Source: Rhodococcus sp. EPR-157
GTDB taxonomy: Bacteria; Actinomycetota; Actinomycetes; Mycobacteriales; Mycobacteriaceae
NCBI RefSeq assembly: GCF_001647195.1
Contig: NZ_LVCV01000250.1
Coordinates: forward strand, 1-33,556
DNA length: 33,556 nucleotides
Reading direction: 5' to 3'
This document shows, piece by piece, positions 27,758 to 33,556 of this stretch. The notes under the pieces were generated by a model, which saw nothing but the letters and a program-made list of their open reading frames with translations, ran no database searches and was not told the origin of the DNA. The position numbers were made by a program, and so were the translations under genes. Numbering within the stretch: the stretch's first letter is position 1; each line of letters begins with the position of its first letter.

Positions 27758-28771
27758 TCAGCCCACCGCCTCCTTCTGGAGTTCGAGGGCGATGTCGATG
27801 AGCTGATCTTCCTGACCACCGACCAACTTCCGGGCACCCGCCCGCACCAGCAATTCCGCCGAGGACACGCCGTACCGCTCGGCTTGGCGTTCGGCATGAC
27901 GGAGGAAGCTCGAGTACACCCCGGCGTATCCCATCATCAACGCCTGCCGGTCGAGCAGGCACTCCGCCGGCATCACCGGACGGACCACATCCTCGGCGGC
28001 GTCGGCGATCTTGAAGAAGTCGATGCCGGTCTCGATGCCGAGTTTGTCGCACACCCCGACGAACGCTTCCACCGGCGTATTTCCTGCACCCGCGCCGAAC
28101 CGTCGTGCGCTGCCGTCGATCTGCTGCGCCCCAGCCCGGACTGCATAGATCGAATTGGCCACGGCCAGATCGAGGTTTTCGTGGCCGTGGAACCCGACCT
28201 GCGCATCGTCACCCAGCTCTGCGACGAGAGCCGATACCCGGTCCGACACCTGCTCGAGCACCAACGCACCGGCCGAGTCGACGACGTAGACACACTGGCA
28301 CCCGGCGTCGGCCATGATCCGCGCTTGCTTGGCAAGCACCTCGGGTGGCTGTGAGTGCGCCATCATCAGGAATCCGACGGTCTCCAGCCCCCGTTCCCGT
28401 GCGAGTCCGAAATGCTGAACGGACACATCGGCTTCGGTGCAGTGTGTTGCAATCCGGCAGATCGACGCACCGTTGCCCTGCGCGGTGATGATGTCGTCCT
28501 TGACGCCGAGACCCGGCAACATCAGAAACGCGATCTTCGCGTTCTTCGCAGTCTTCGCAGCAATCGAAATCAGTTCCTGCTCCGGTGTTCTGGAGAAGCC
28601 GTAGTTGAACGAGGAGCCGCCGAGTCCATCACCGTGTGTCACCTCGATGACGGGTACTCCTGCGCCGTCGAGCGCTGCGACGATGTTCTCCACGTCACTG
28701 GTGGTGAACAGGTGCCGCTTGTGGTGCGATCCGTCGCGCAAGGACGTGTCTGTCACTCGTATCCGGTTCAT
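27758..28771 (-). CDS. hsaF: HsaF, 4-hydroxy-2-oxohexanoate aldolase
   Basis: A 337-residue class II pyruvate aldolase of the HMGL-like DRE-TIM family. It splits 4-hydroxy-2-oxohexanoate to pyruvate and propanal. The N-terminal [14 protein letters not shown] carries the metal-binding Asp and catalytic region; [16 protein letters not shown] holds the two metal His; [15 protein letters not shown] is the conserved C-terminal loop. It has an ATGA overlap with hsaG. The two proteins form a channelling complex in known homologues. It is the last gene of the operon starting at the Delta4-KSTD-like gene and ends against a junction repeat. Confidence 0.93.
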   Translation of the reverse strand: MNRIRVTDTSLRDGSHHKRHLFTTSDVENIVAALDGAGVPVIEVTHGDGLGGSSFNYGFSRTPEQELISIAAKTAKNAKIAFLMLPGLGVKDDIITAQGNGASICRIATHCTEADVSVQHFGLARERGLETVGFLMMAHSQPPEVLAKQARIMADAGCQCVYVVDSAGALVLEQVSDRVSALVAELGDDAQVGFHGHENLDLAVANSIYAVRAGAQQIDGSARRFGAGAGNTPVEAFVGVCDKLGIETGIDFFKIADAAEDVVRPVMPAECLLDRQALMMGYAGVYSSFLRHAERQAERYGVSSAELLVRAGARKLVGGQEDQLIDIALELQKEAVG

Positions 28772-29673
28772 CGAACTCCCGCCTCCAGAATGTGTTGCGC
28801 AACCTGCTCGCCGACCTTGGTGGCAGCAGCGGTCATGATGTCCAGATTTCCGGCATAGGGCGGTAGGAAGTCACCGGCGCCTTCCACTTCGACGAAGATC
28901 GACACCTTTGCGAATCCGCCCGAGATCTCGGAGGGAGGATCGAACTGCGGATCGTTCAGCAAGCGGTAGCCCGGCACGTACTCCGCGATCTCCGCCGCCA
29001 TTCGAAACACGGATTCGGAGATCGCATCGTGATCCGCGTCCTCGGGAATGGCGCAGAAGATGGTGTCTCGCATGATCATCGGTGGATCGGCAGGATTGAG
29101 GATGATGATTGCTTTGCCGCGTGATGCGCCTCCGATTTCCTCGATCCCCCGGCTGGTGGTCTTCGTGAACTCGTCGATGTTCGCCCGAGTTCCCGGGCCG
29201 GCCGACACCGAGGCCACGGACGCAACGATCTCGGCATAGGGCACCTCGACGATCCGAGACACCGCGTGCACCATCGGGATGGTGGCCTGACCACCACACG
29301 TGATCATGTTGACGTTGAGCGCGTCGACGTGCGCATGCAGGTTCACGGGCGGTACGACCGCGGGGCCCACTGCGGCGGGCGTGAGATCTATCGCGCGGAT
29401 ACCGGCCTCGGCGTACCGCGGAGCAGCAGCTCGATGGACGTACGCGGAGGTCGCCTCGAAGATCAGATCCGGTCGTTCGTCCTGCGCCAGCAACCAGTCG
29501 ACGCCCTCGGAGCTCGTCTCGAGACCGAGAGATCGAGCGCGGGCCAATCCCTCACTGTCGGGGTCGATCCCGATCATCCACCGCGGATCGAGATAGTCCG
29601 ACCTTTGCAGCTTGTACAGAAGGTCGGTGCTGATGTTGCCGGAGCCGACTATCGCTACGGTCGCTGTGGCCAT
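28768..29673 (-). CDS. hsaG: HsaG, propanal dehydrogenase (CoA-acylating)
   Basis: A 301-residue acylating aldehyde dehydrogenase that converts propanal from HsaF to propionyl-CoA with NAD+. The Rossmann motif is [16 protein letters not shown]; the catalytic Cys126 is in [30 protein letters not shown] and [18 protein letters not shown] follow as in MhpF/BphJ-type enzymes. The start overlaps nothing upstream (18 bp gap to hsaE); the 3' end overlaps hsaF by ATGA. The product links ring degradation to propionyl-CoA metabolism. Confidence 0.93.
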   Translation of the reverse strand: MATATVAIVGSGNISTDLLYKLQRSDYLDPRWMIGIDPDSEGLARARSLGLETSSEGVDWLLAQDERPDLIFEATSAYVHRAAAPRYAEAGIRAIDLTPAAVGPAVVPPVNLHAHVDALNVNMITCGGQATIPMVHAVSRIVEVPYAEIVASVASVSAGPGTRANIDEFTKTTSRGIEEIGGASRGKAIIILNPADPPMIMRDTIFCAIPEDADHDAISESVFRMAAEIAEYVPGYRLLNDPQFDPPSEISGGFAKVSIFVEVEGAGDFLPPYAGNLDIMTAAATKVGEQVAQHILEAGVR

Positions 29674-29691
29674 GAAGTGAGACCTTCCTGT

Positions 29692-30465
29692 TCAGGTGAA
29701 TTCGAGGGAGACGGTTCCTAGTCCGGTGAACTCGGCACGGAACGAGTCACCGGCTTCGGCATCGATTGCCCGAGTGCATGATCCAGGCAACACGATGTCG
29801 CCCTTCTTCAGACGGACGCCGAATCCGGCGACCTTGCGCGCGAGCCAGGACACCGCGGTCACTGGGTTGCCGAGCACCGCATCGCTTCGCCCCTTCGCTG
29901 CAACCTCGCCGTTTCGCCAGAGGACGGCGTCGATGCCCAGCAGATCGATGTCCGACGGTCGCACCCGCTGCTCGCCCAGCACGAACCCGGCGGAGGACGC
30001 ATTGTCGGCGATCGTGTCGGACAGACCGATCTTCCAGTTCTCGATACGGGAGTCGATCAGCTCGATGGACGGCGCGACGTACTCGGTCGCTGCAAGGACG
30101 TCGTCGACGGTGCATCCCTCACCCGGGAGGTCTTCCCCGAGCAGAAATGCCACTTCCACTTCCACCCGCGGGAAGCAGAACCGCCCGGCAACGACCGGAA
30201 CGTCTTCGAATACCTCCATGTCGGCGAGGAGATGACCGTAGTCGGGTTCGTCGACGCCCATCATCTGCTGCATCGCGAGGGACGACAGGCCGACCTTGTG
30301 GCCCACGATCGTCGCTCCCGACTCGACCCGTCGCCTGATGTTCAGCAACTGGATTTCGTACGCGTCGACCACGTCGATGACCGGCAGTGGCGCGATCGGA
30401 CGCCTCGTGATCTCTGCAGTCGCCAACCGTTCGGCGAGTTCAATTCGCGTCTGCGTCGACAGCAC
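29692..30465 (-). CDS. hsaE: HsaE, 2-hydroxyhexa-2,4-dienoate hydratase
   Basis: A 257-residue hydratase of the fumarylacetoacetase-like MhpD/BphH family. It hydrates 2-hydroxyhexa-2,4-dienoate to 4-hydroxy-2-oxohexanoate. Signatures are IVGHKVGLSSLAMQQMMGV, FPRVEVEVAFLLGEDLPG (metal-binding Glu residues) and PSIELIDSRIENW. An open frame extends further upstream, but the GTG at 30465 with AAAGGGGAA in front gives the family-typical length and overlaps the end of the Delta4-KSTD-like gene by 26 bp. An ATG at 30486 is a weaker option. Gene order hsaE-hsaG-hsaF matches Rv3536c-Rv3534c. Confidence 0.9.
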   Translation of the reverse strand: MLSTQTRIELAERLATAEITRRPIAPLPVIDVVDAYEIQLLNIRRRVESGATIVGHKVGLSSLAMQQMMGVDEPDYGHLLADMEVFEDVPVVAGRFCFPRVEVEVAFLLGEDLPGEGCTVDDVLAATEYVAPSIELIDSRIENWKIGLSDTIADNASSAGFVLGEQRVRPSDIDLLGIDAVLWRNGEVAAKGRSDAVLGNPVTAVSWLARKVAGFGVRLKKGDIVLPGSCTRAIDAEAGDSFRAEFTGLGTVSLEFT

Positions 30466-32065
30466 GAAGTTCCCCTTTCGTCGCATGTACGCCCGCGCGG
30501 CGCCCCGAGAAGATGCAATCCGCCAGCGACAAACCACTGACGTACGAGTTCGAGCACAAGCCGACGGCGGTTCGTCCCGCGGCGAACAGACCCGGAATCG
30601 TCGATCCCGAGGTGTCTTTCACTCCGCCTGTCTCTTCGTCGACCACCACGCCACCGAGGGTGAGCATGGGGCACGGATTCATCAACTTGGCCACCGTCGA
30701 TCCGGGTGGAATCCCGGCGTCGAACAGTGTGAAGGGAGCCTTCAGTGCCGGCGTACGAAAGTCGTCGTGCTTGCCGAAAGGGTCCGCGCTCGACGCTGCG
30801 ATGGCCGCGTTGTGCTCCTCGACGGTCGCGCGGAGCCCGGACGGGTCGACTCCAGCGGCTCGGGCGGCTGCTTCGATGGTGTCACCGCGCTTCGCGGTAC
30901 GCATCAGCCCCGCGTTCTGAACACGCTGGAACCAGGTGGATTGCGACGGAAGTTGCTTCTTGGCTTCCCGGACGAGATCGGCGTCGGCGAGCAGCCAACC
31001 TCGACCAGCGCCCTGCTCGACGATCGCGTGGCCGAGGGCCGCGCCGTACCGCGACTCGTCGATCATTCGTTTCCCCTCGCGGTCGACCAGCAGCGAGCCG
31101 AGAAAGGGAACGGGGGGCACGATGAAACGCCAGGCCGACACGTTGCCGAGTTTGTCTGTTGCCGCGCCGATCTCGGTCGCGAGCGTGATACCGCTGCCGT
31201 CGTCCCCGGCGGTCCCGAGTGCAATCCCACCGGTGTACTTGGGAGCATGTTCCTTCATCATTGCTCGATCGGCGACGAACCCGCCCGCGCTGAGCACGAC
31301 GCCGCGTCGTGCTTCGACTCGGAGTACCTCGGAATACTTCTTCTCCAGGTGAGCGAGACGACGCTCGAGCAGATACCTCAGCTGGGGAGCGTAGATGCCC
31401 GGTTTCGCCGAGAGCATCCCAAGTCGTCGATGCAACATTCGAATGCGGGCCGGGGCGCGGCGCATCGACCGACACTCGACGCCCACGACTCGTCCGTGCG
31501 ACACGACCAAAGAGAAGGCTCGCGTCTGCGGTACCAGGCGTACGCCGGAACTCAGTGCGGATGACGCGAGCGGGGAGAACAGCATCTTTCCCGACGTCCC
31601 CTTGCCCTTCGCCCGGTGGCCGCGTGGAGCGGGCTTCGCGACCGCGCGGAACTCGCCCGCTGCTTCGCTGCCGGAATAGTAAAGGTAGTGCCGGTTACTG
31701 GGGTACGAGGTCTTGTACGGACACAGTGAGGCGTCGAAGGGCACACCGTGCGCCTGCAGCCATTCGATCATCTGCGGACTTTCCTCGCAGAAGCGTCGCA
31801 GCGTCGCGGTACTCACTGCATCTCCTACTTCCTTCCGGAGATACTCGAACATGTGCTCGACGCTGTCGCTCACTCCCGCGAGGTCCTGGACAGATGTACC
31901 ACCGCCTGCATATACGACCCCGCCTGACAACGCGCTGGCCCCGCCGCCCGTATAACGGTCGAGCGCGATCACCTCGGCGCCCGACTCTCTCGCCTGAATG
32001 GACGCCGCCGCTCCGGCCGCTCCGAAACCGACCACCACGACGTCGGCGTGTAGATCCCACGTCAC
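30440..32065 (-). CDS. FAD-dependent 3-ketosteroid Delta4-(5alpha)-dehydrogenase-like protein
   Basis: A 541-residue flavoprotein. The FAD-binding motif is VVVVGFGAAGAAASIQA at the N-terminus, with GGASALSGGVVYAGGG next. It resembles the Delta4-(5alpha)-KSTD of R. jostii RHA1 (structure 4AT0) more than KstD: PAPRGH, EARRGVVLSAGGF and the C-terminal IPGLFAAGRTAVGLCSNSYVSG all fit. Catalytic positions Tyr319/Tyr466/Ser468 of that enzyme appear to correspond to Tyr340, Tyr508 and Ser510. An insertion of roughly 35 residues at about 200-235, rich in Arg, makes it longer. It heads the hsaEGF operon behind a KstR box. It probably dehydrogenates a 5alpha-3-ketosteroid, or a related ketone, before KstD acts. 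Assignment is by motif only. Confidence 0.78.
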   Translation of the reverse strand: MTWDLHADVVVVGFGAAGAAASIQARESGAEVIALDRYTGGGASALSGGVVYAGGGTSVQDLAGVSDSVEHMFEYLRKEVGDAVSTATLRRFCEESPQMIEWLQAHGVPFDASLCPYKTSYPSNRHYLYYSGSEAAGEFRAVAKPAPRGHRAKGKGTSGKMLFSPLASSALSSGVRLVPQTRAFSLVVSHGRVVGVECRSMRRAPARIRMLHRRLGMLSAKPGIYAPQLRYLLERRLAHLEKKYSEVLRVEARRGVVLSAGGFVADRAMMKEHAPKYTGGIALGTAGDDGSGITLATEIGAATDKLGNVSAWRFIVPPVPFLGSLLVDREGKRMIDESRYGAALGHAIVEQGAGRGWLLADADLVREAKKQLPSQSTWFQRVQNAGLMRTAKRGDTIEAAARAAGVDPSGLRATVEEHNAAIAASSADPFGKHDDFRTPALKAPFTLFDAGIPPGSTVAKLMNPCPMLTLGGVVVDEETGGVKDTSGSTIPGLFAAGRTAVGLCSNSYVSGLSLADCIFSGRRAGVHATKGELRAVDADAN

Positions 32066-32088
32066 TCGTAACCTCCGGACTAGTAAAC

Positions 32089-32102
32089 TGGAACGTGTTT
32101 CG
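32089..32102. promoter_or_regulatory. KstR-like box upstream of the Delta4-KSTD-like/hsaEGF operon
   Basis: TGGAAC-GT-GTTTCG has the AAC-NN-GTT core and the left T; the right outer base deviates. It lies 23 bp upstream of the minus-strand ATG at 32065 and probably serves that operon, while the box at 32167 serves kstD. Confidence 0.75.
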
Positions 32103-32166
32103 GTCGATGAACGAAATTCTTACCATCTTCGCTGCCTGAAAGCATGGACTGGAACCAGGATCATTC

Positions 32167-32180
32167 TATAACGTGTTCTA
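32167..32180. promoter_or_regulatory. KstR-like box and -10 element directly at the kstD start codon
   Basis: TATAAC-GT-GTTCTA matches every fixed position of TnnAACnnGTTnnA and ends one base before the ATG at 32182. TATAAC at 32167-32172 would place transcription start about 7-10 bases on, at or next to the ATG. There is no room for a ribosome-binding site. The 20 bases 32161-32180 are identical to 24000-24019 at kshA. Confidence 0.85.
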
Positions 32181-32181
32181 A

Positions 32182-33556
32182 ATGAGCACGCAGGAATACG
32201 ACATCGTCGTGGTTGGAAGTGGCGCCGGCGGGATGACGGCCGCACTCACCGCGGCGCACCGCGGACTGAGCGTCGTCGTGATCGAGAAGTCTCGACACTT
32301 CGGCGGGTCGACGGCCCGATCCGGCGGCGGCGTCTGGATCCCCAACAACGAGGCGCTCGAGGCAGACGGAGTCGACGACACTCCCGAAGCCGCCCGCGAC
32401 TACCTCCACGCGATCATCGGTGACGTCGTGTCGAAGGAACGCATCGACACCTACCTCGAGCGCGGCCCCGAGATGCTGAGCTTTGTTCTCGCGAACTCGC
32501 CGCTGAAAATGCAGTGGGTGCCGGGCTACTCGGACTACTACCCGGAAGCCCCCGGCGGACGTGTCGGCGGCAGGTCGGTCGAACCGACACCGTTCGACGC
32601 CTCCTGCCTCGGAACCGAGGTGAACAACCTGGAACCGGACTACGGGAAGGCGCCGCTCAACGTCGTGCTCACGCAGGCCGACTACCGGACGATCAACCTG
32701 CTACGGCGCCATCCGAGTGGTATCGCACGGGTGATGCGCGTCGGAATGCGCTGGATGGCAGCGAAACTCACCGGAAAGCACCTTCTCGGCCGAGGCCAAG
32801 CTCTCGCTGCCGCTCTGCGGGCCGGGCTTCAGGACATCAATGTACCCGTGCTTCTCGACACTCCGATGGTGGATCTCGTCGTCGAGGGCGGTCGGGTTCG
32901 AGGCGTCGAGGCCGCCGACGGTCATGTTCTGCGCGCGGGCCTCGGCGTCGTGATCGCCTCTGGCGGTTTCGAACACAACGAGGAGATGCGCAAGCAGTAC
33001 CAGCGTGAACCGATCGGGACGGAGTGGACCGTCGGGGCCAAAGCGAACACCGGGGACGGCATTCGCGCCGGCCAGAAGCTCGGCGCCGCTGTGGATCTGA
33101 TGGACGACGCGTGGTGGGGGCCGTCGATTCCACTGACCGGCGGACCGTGGTTCTGCATCGCCGAACGCACATTGCCCGGCGGCATCATGGTGAACTCTTC
33201 GGGCAAGCGATTCCTCAACGAGGCAGCGCCCTACGTCGAGGCCGTGCATTCGATGTACGGCGGAGAGTACGGCGTCGGTGATGGACCCGGCGAGAACATT
33301 CCGACCTGGATGATCATCGACCAGAGGTATCGAGATCGATACATCTTCGCCGGCCTGCAACCGAAGAAGCGGTTCCCGTCTCGATGGCTGAAAGCCGGGG
33401 TCGTGGTTCAGGCGGACACCATCTCGGAACTGGCCGAACGGACCGGAATTCCACCCACCGAGTTGAGCGCAACAGTGAAGCGCTTCAACGGATTCGCGCG
33501 CACCGGTGTCGACGAGGATTTCGGTCGCGGCAACAGCGGGTACGACAAGTACTACG
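32182..33556 (+). CDS. kstD: 3-ketosteroid Delta1-dehydrogenase KstD (3' end outside the window)
   Basis: The first 458 residues of a flavoprotein that introduces the 1,2 double bond into ring A of 3-ketosteroids. Signatures are DIVVVGSGAGGMTAALTAA (FAD), GGSTARSGGGVWIPNNE, VPGYSDYYPEAPGGR, ASGGFEHNEEMRKQYQ, GANTGDG-like KANTGDG, MDDAWWGPSIPL and RDRYIFAGLQP, which match Mtb KstD (Rv3537) closely as I remember it. The right edge cuts the gene before the C-terminal FAD/catalytic motif. It is divergent from the hsaEGF operon, as in Mtb. The KstR box abuts the ATG, so the mRNA is probably leaderless unless the start is further inside. Confidence 0.92.
   Translation, partial: MSTQEYDIVVVGSGAGGMTAALTAAHRGLSVVVIEKSRHFGGSTARSGGGVWIPNNEALEADGVDDTPEAARDYLHAIIGDVVSKERIDTYLERGPEMLSFVLANSPLKMQWVPGYSDYYPEAPGGRVGGRSVEPTPFDASCLGTEVNNLEPDYGKAPLNVVLTQADYRTINLLRRHPSGIARVMRVGMRWMAAKLTGKHLLGRGQALAAALRAGLQDINVPVLLDTPMVDLVVEGGRVRGVEAADGHVLRAGLGVVIASGGFEHNEEMRKQYQREPIGTEWTVGAKANTGDGIRAGQKLGAAVDLMDDAWWGPSIPLTGGPWFCIAERTLPGGIMVNSSGKRFLNEAAPYVEAVHSMYGGEYGVGDGPGENIPTWMIIDQRYRDRYIFAGLQPKKRFPSRWLKAGVVVQADTISELAERTGIPPTELSATVKRFNGFARTGVDEDFGRGNSGYDKYY

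Noticed and set aside
30440-32065. A second ordinary KstD (Delta1-dehydrogenase)
   Set aside because: It lacks the KstD signatures seen in the gene at 32182 and instead has the Tyr/Tyr/Ser pattern and C-terminal SYVSG of Delta4-(5alpha)-dehydrogenases.

Overview
This window is high-GC actinobacterial DNA, most likely from Rhodococcus or a close relative in the Mycobacteriales. It carries a sterol-catabolism locus: CYP125, FadA5, Ltp3/Ltp4 with a tandem DUF35 partner, HsaACDB, HsaEGF, KshA and KstD. Ten copies of a KstR-like operator (pattern TnnAACnnGTTnnA, best copies TAGAAC-NN-GTTCTA) lie in the matching promoter regions. The gene order around clpB/flavohemoglobin, around the LLM/DUF35/Ltp4/Ltp3 block and in hsaACDB matches what I recall of Mycobacterium tuberculosis. 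Names rest on motif and sequence recall, not on a database search.

Layout. 1-1.9 kb: start of clpB (minus) with a HAIR-like HspR site, divergent from a type II flavohemoglobin. 1.9-8.7 kb: side-chain module with an acyl-CoA synthetase and a luciferase-like oxidoreductase (minus), facing a DUF35-ltp4-ltp3-LLM operon (plus). 8.7-11.3 kb: divergent cyp125 and fadA5 sharing two KstR boxes. 11.3-18.3 kb: an insert without KstR boxes, holding an unrecognised beta-rich protein, an EspR-like regulator, a DUF2277 protein, a TetR regulator facing a BM3-like heme-only P450, DNA polymerase IV, and a Na+/H+ antiporter fused to a UBP zinc finger. 18.3-20.4 kb: a KstR-box SDR/acetoacetate-decarboxylase-like operon and a GNAT gene. 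20.4-25.5 kb: hsaACDB (minus) divergent from kshA (plus), which has an in-frame amber codon, plus a small Cys-rich gene. 25.5-27.7 kb: HxlR regulator divergent from two tandem imine-reductase-like genes. 27.7-33.6 kb: a Delta4-KSTD-like gene with hsaE-hsaG-hsaF (minus), divergent from kstD, which runs off the window.

How it works together. CYP125 oxidises the side-chain terminus. CoA ligase, thiolase and Ltp/DUF35 proteins shorten the side chain. KstD and KshA together open ring B. HsaAB hydroxylates, HsaC cleaves and HsaD hydrolyses the A-ring product. HsaE, HsaG and HsaF take the released dienoate to propionyl-CoA and pyruvate.

The strongest unexpected signals are: (1) a conserved 44-bp dyad element present at four convergent gene junctions, with a second and partly competing hairpin; (2) a nonsense codon splitting the Rieske and catalytic domains of an otherwise intact kshA; (3) identical 20-bp promoter/operator blocks at kshA and kstD, with kstD apparently leaderless; (4) a coupled pair of imine-reductase paralogues with different catalytic-position residues (Asp versus Tyr); and (5) an orphan BM3-like P450 with its own TetR and palindrome.
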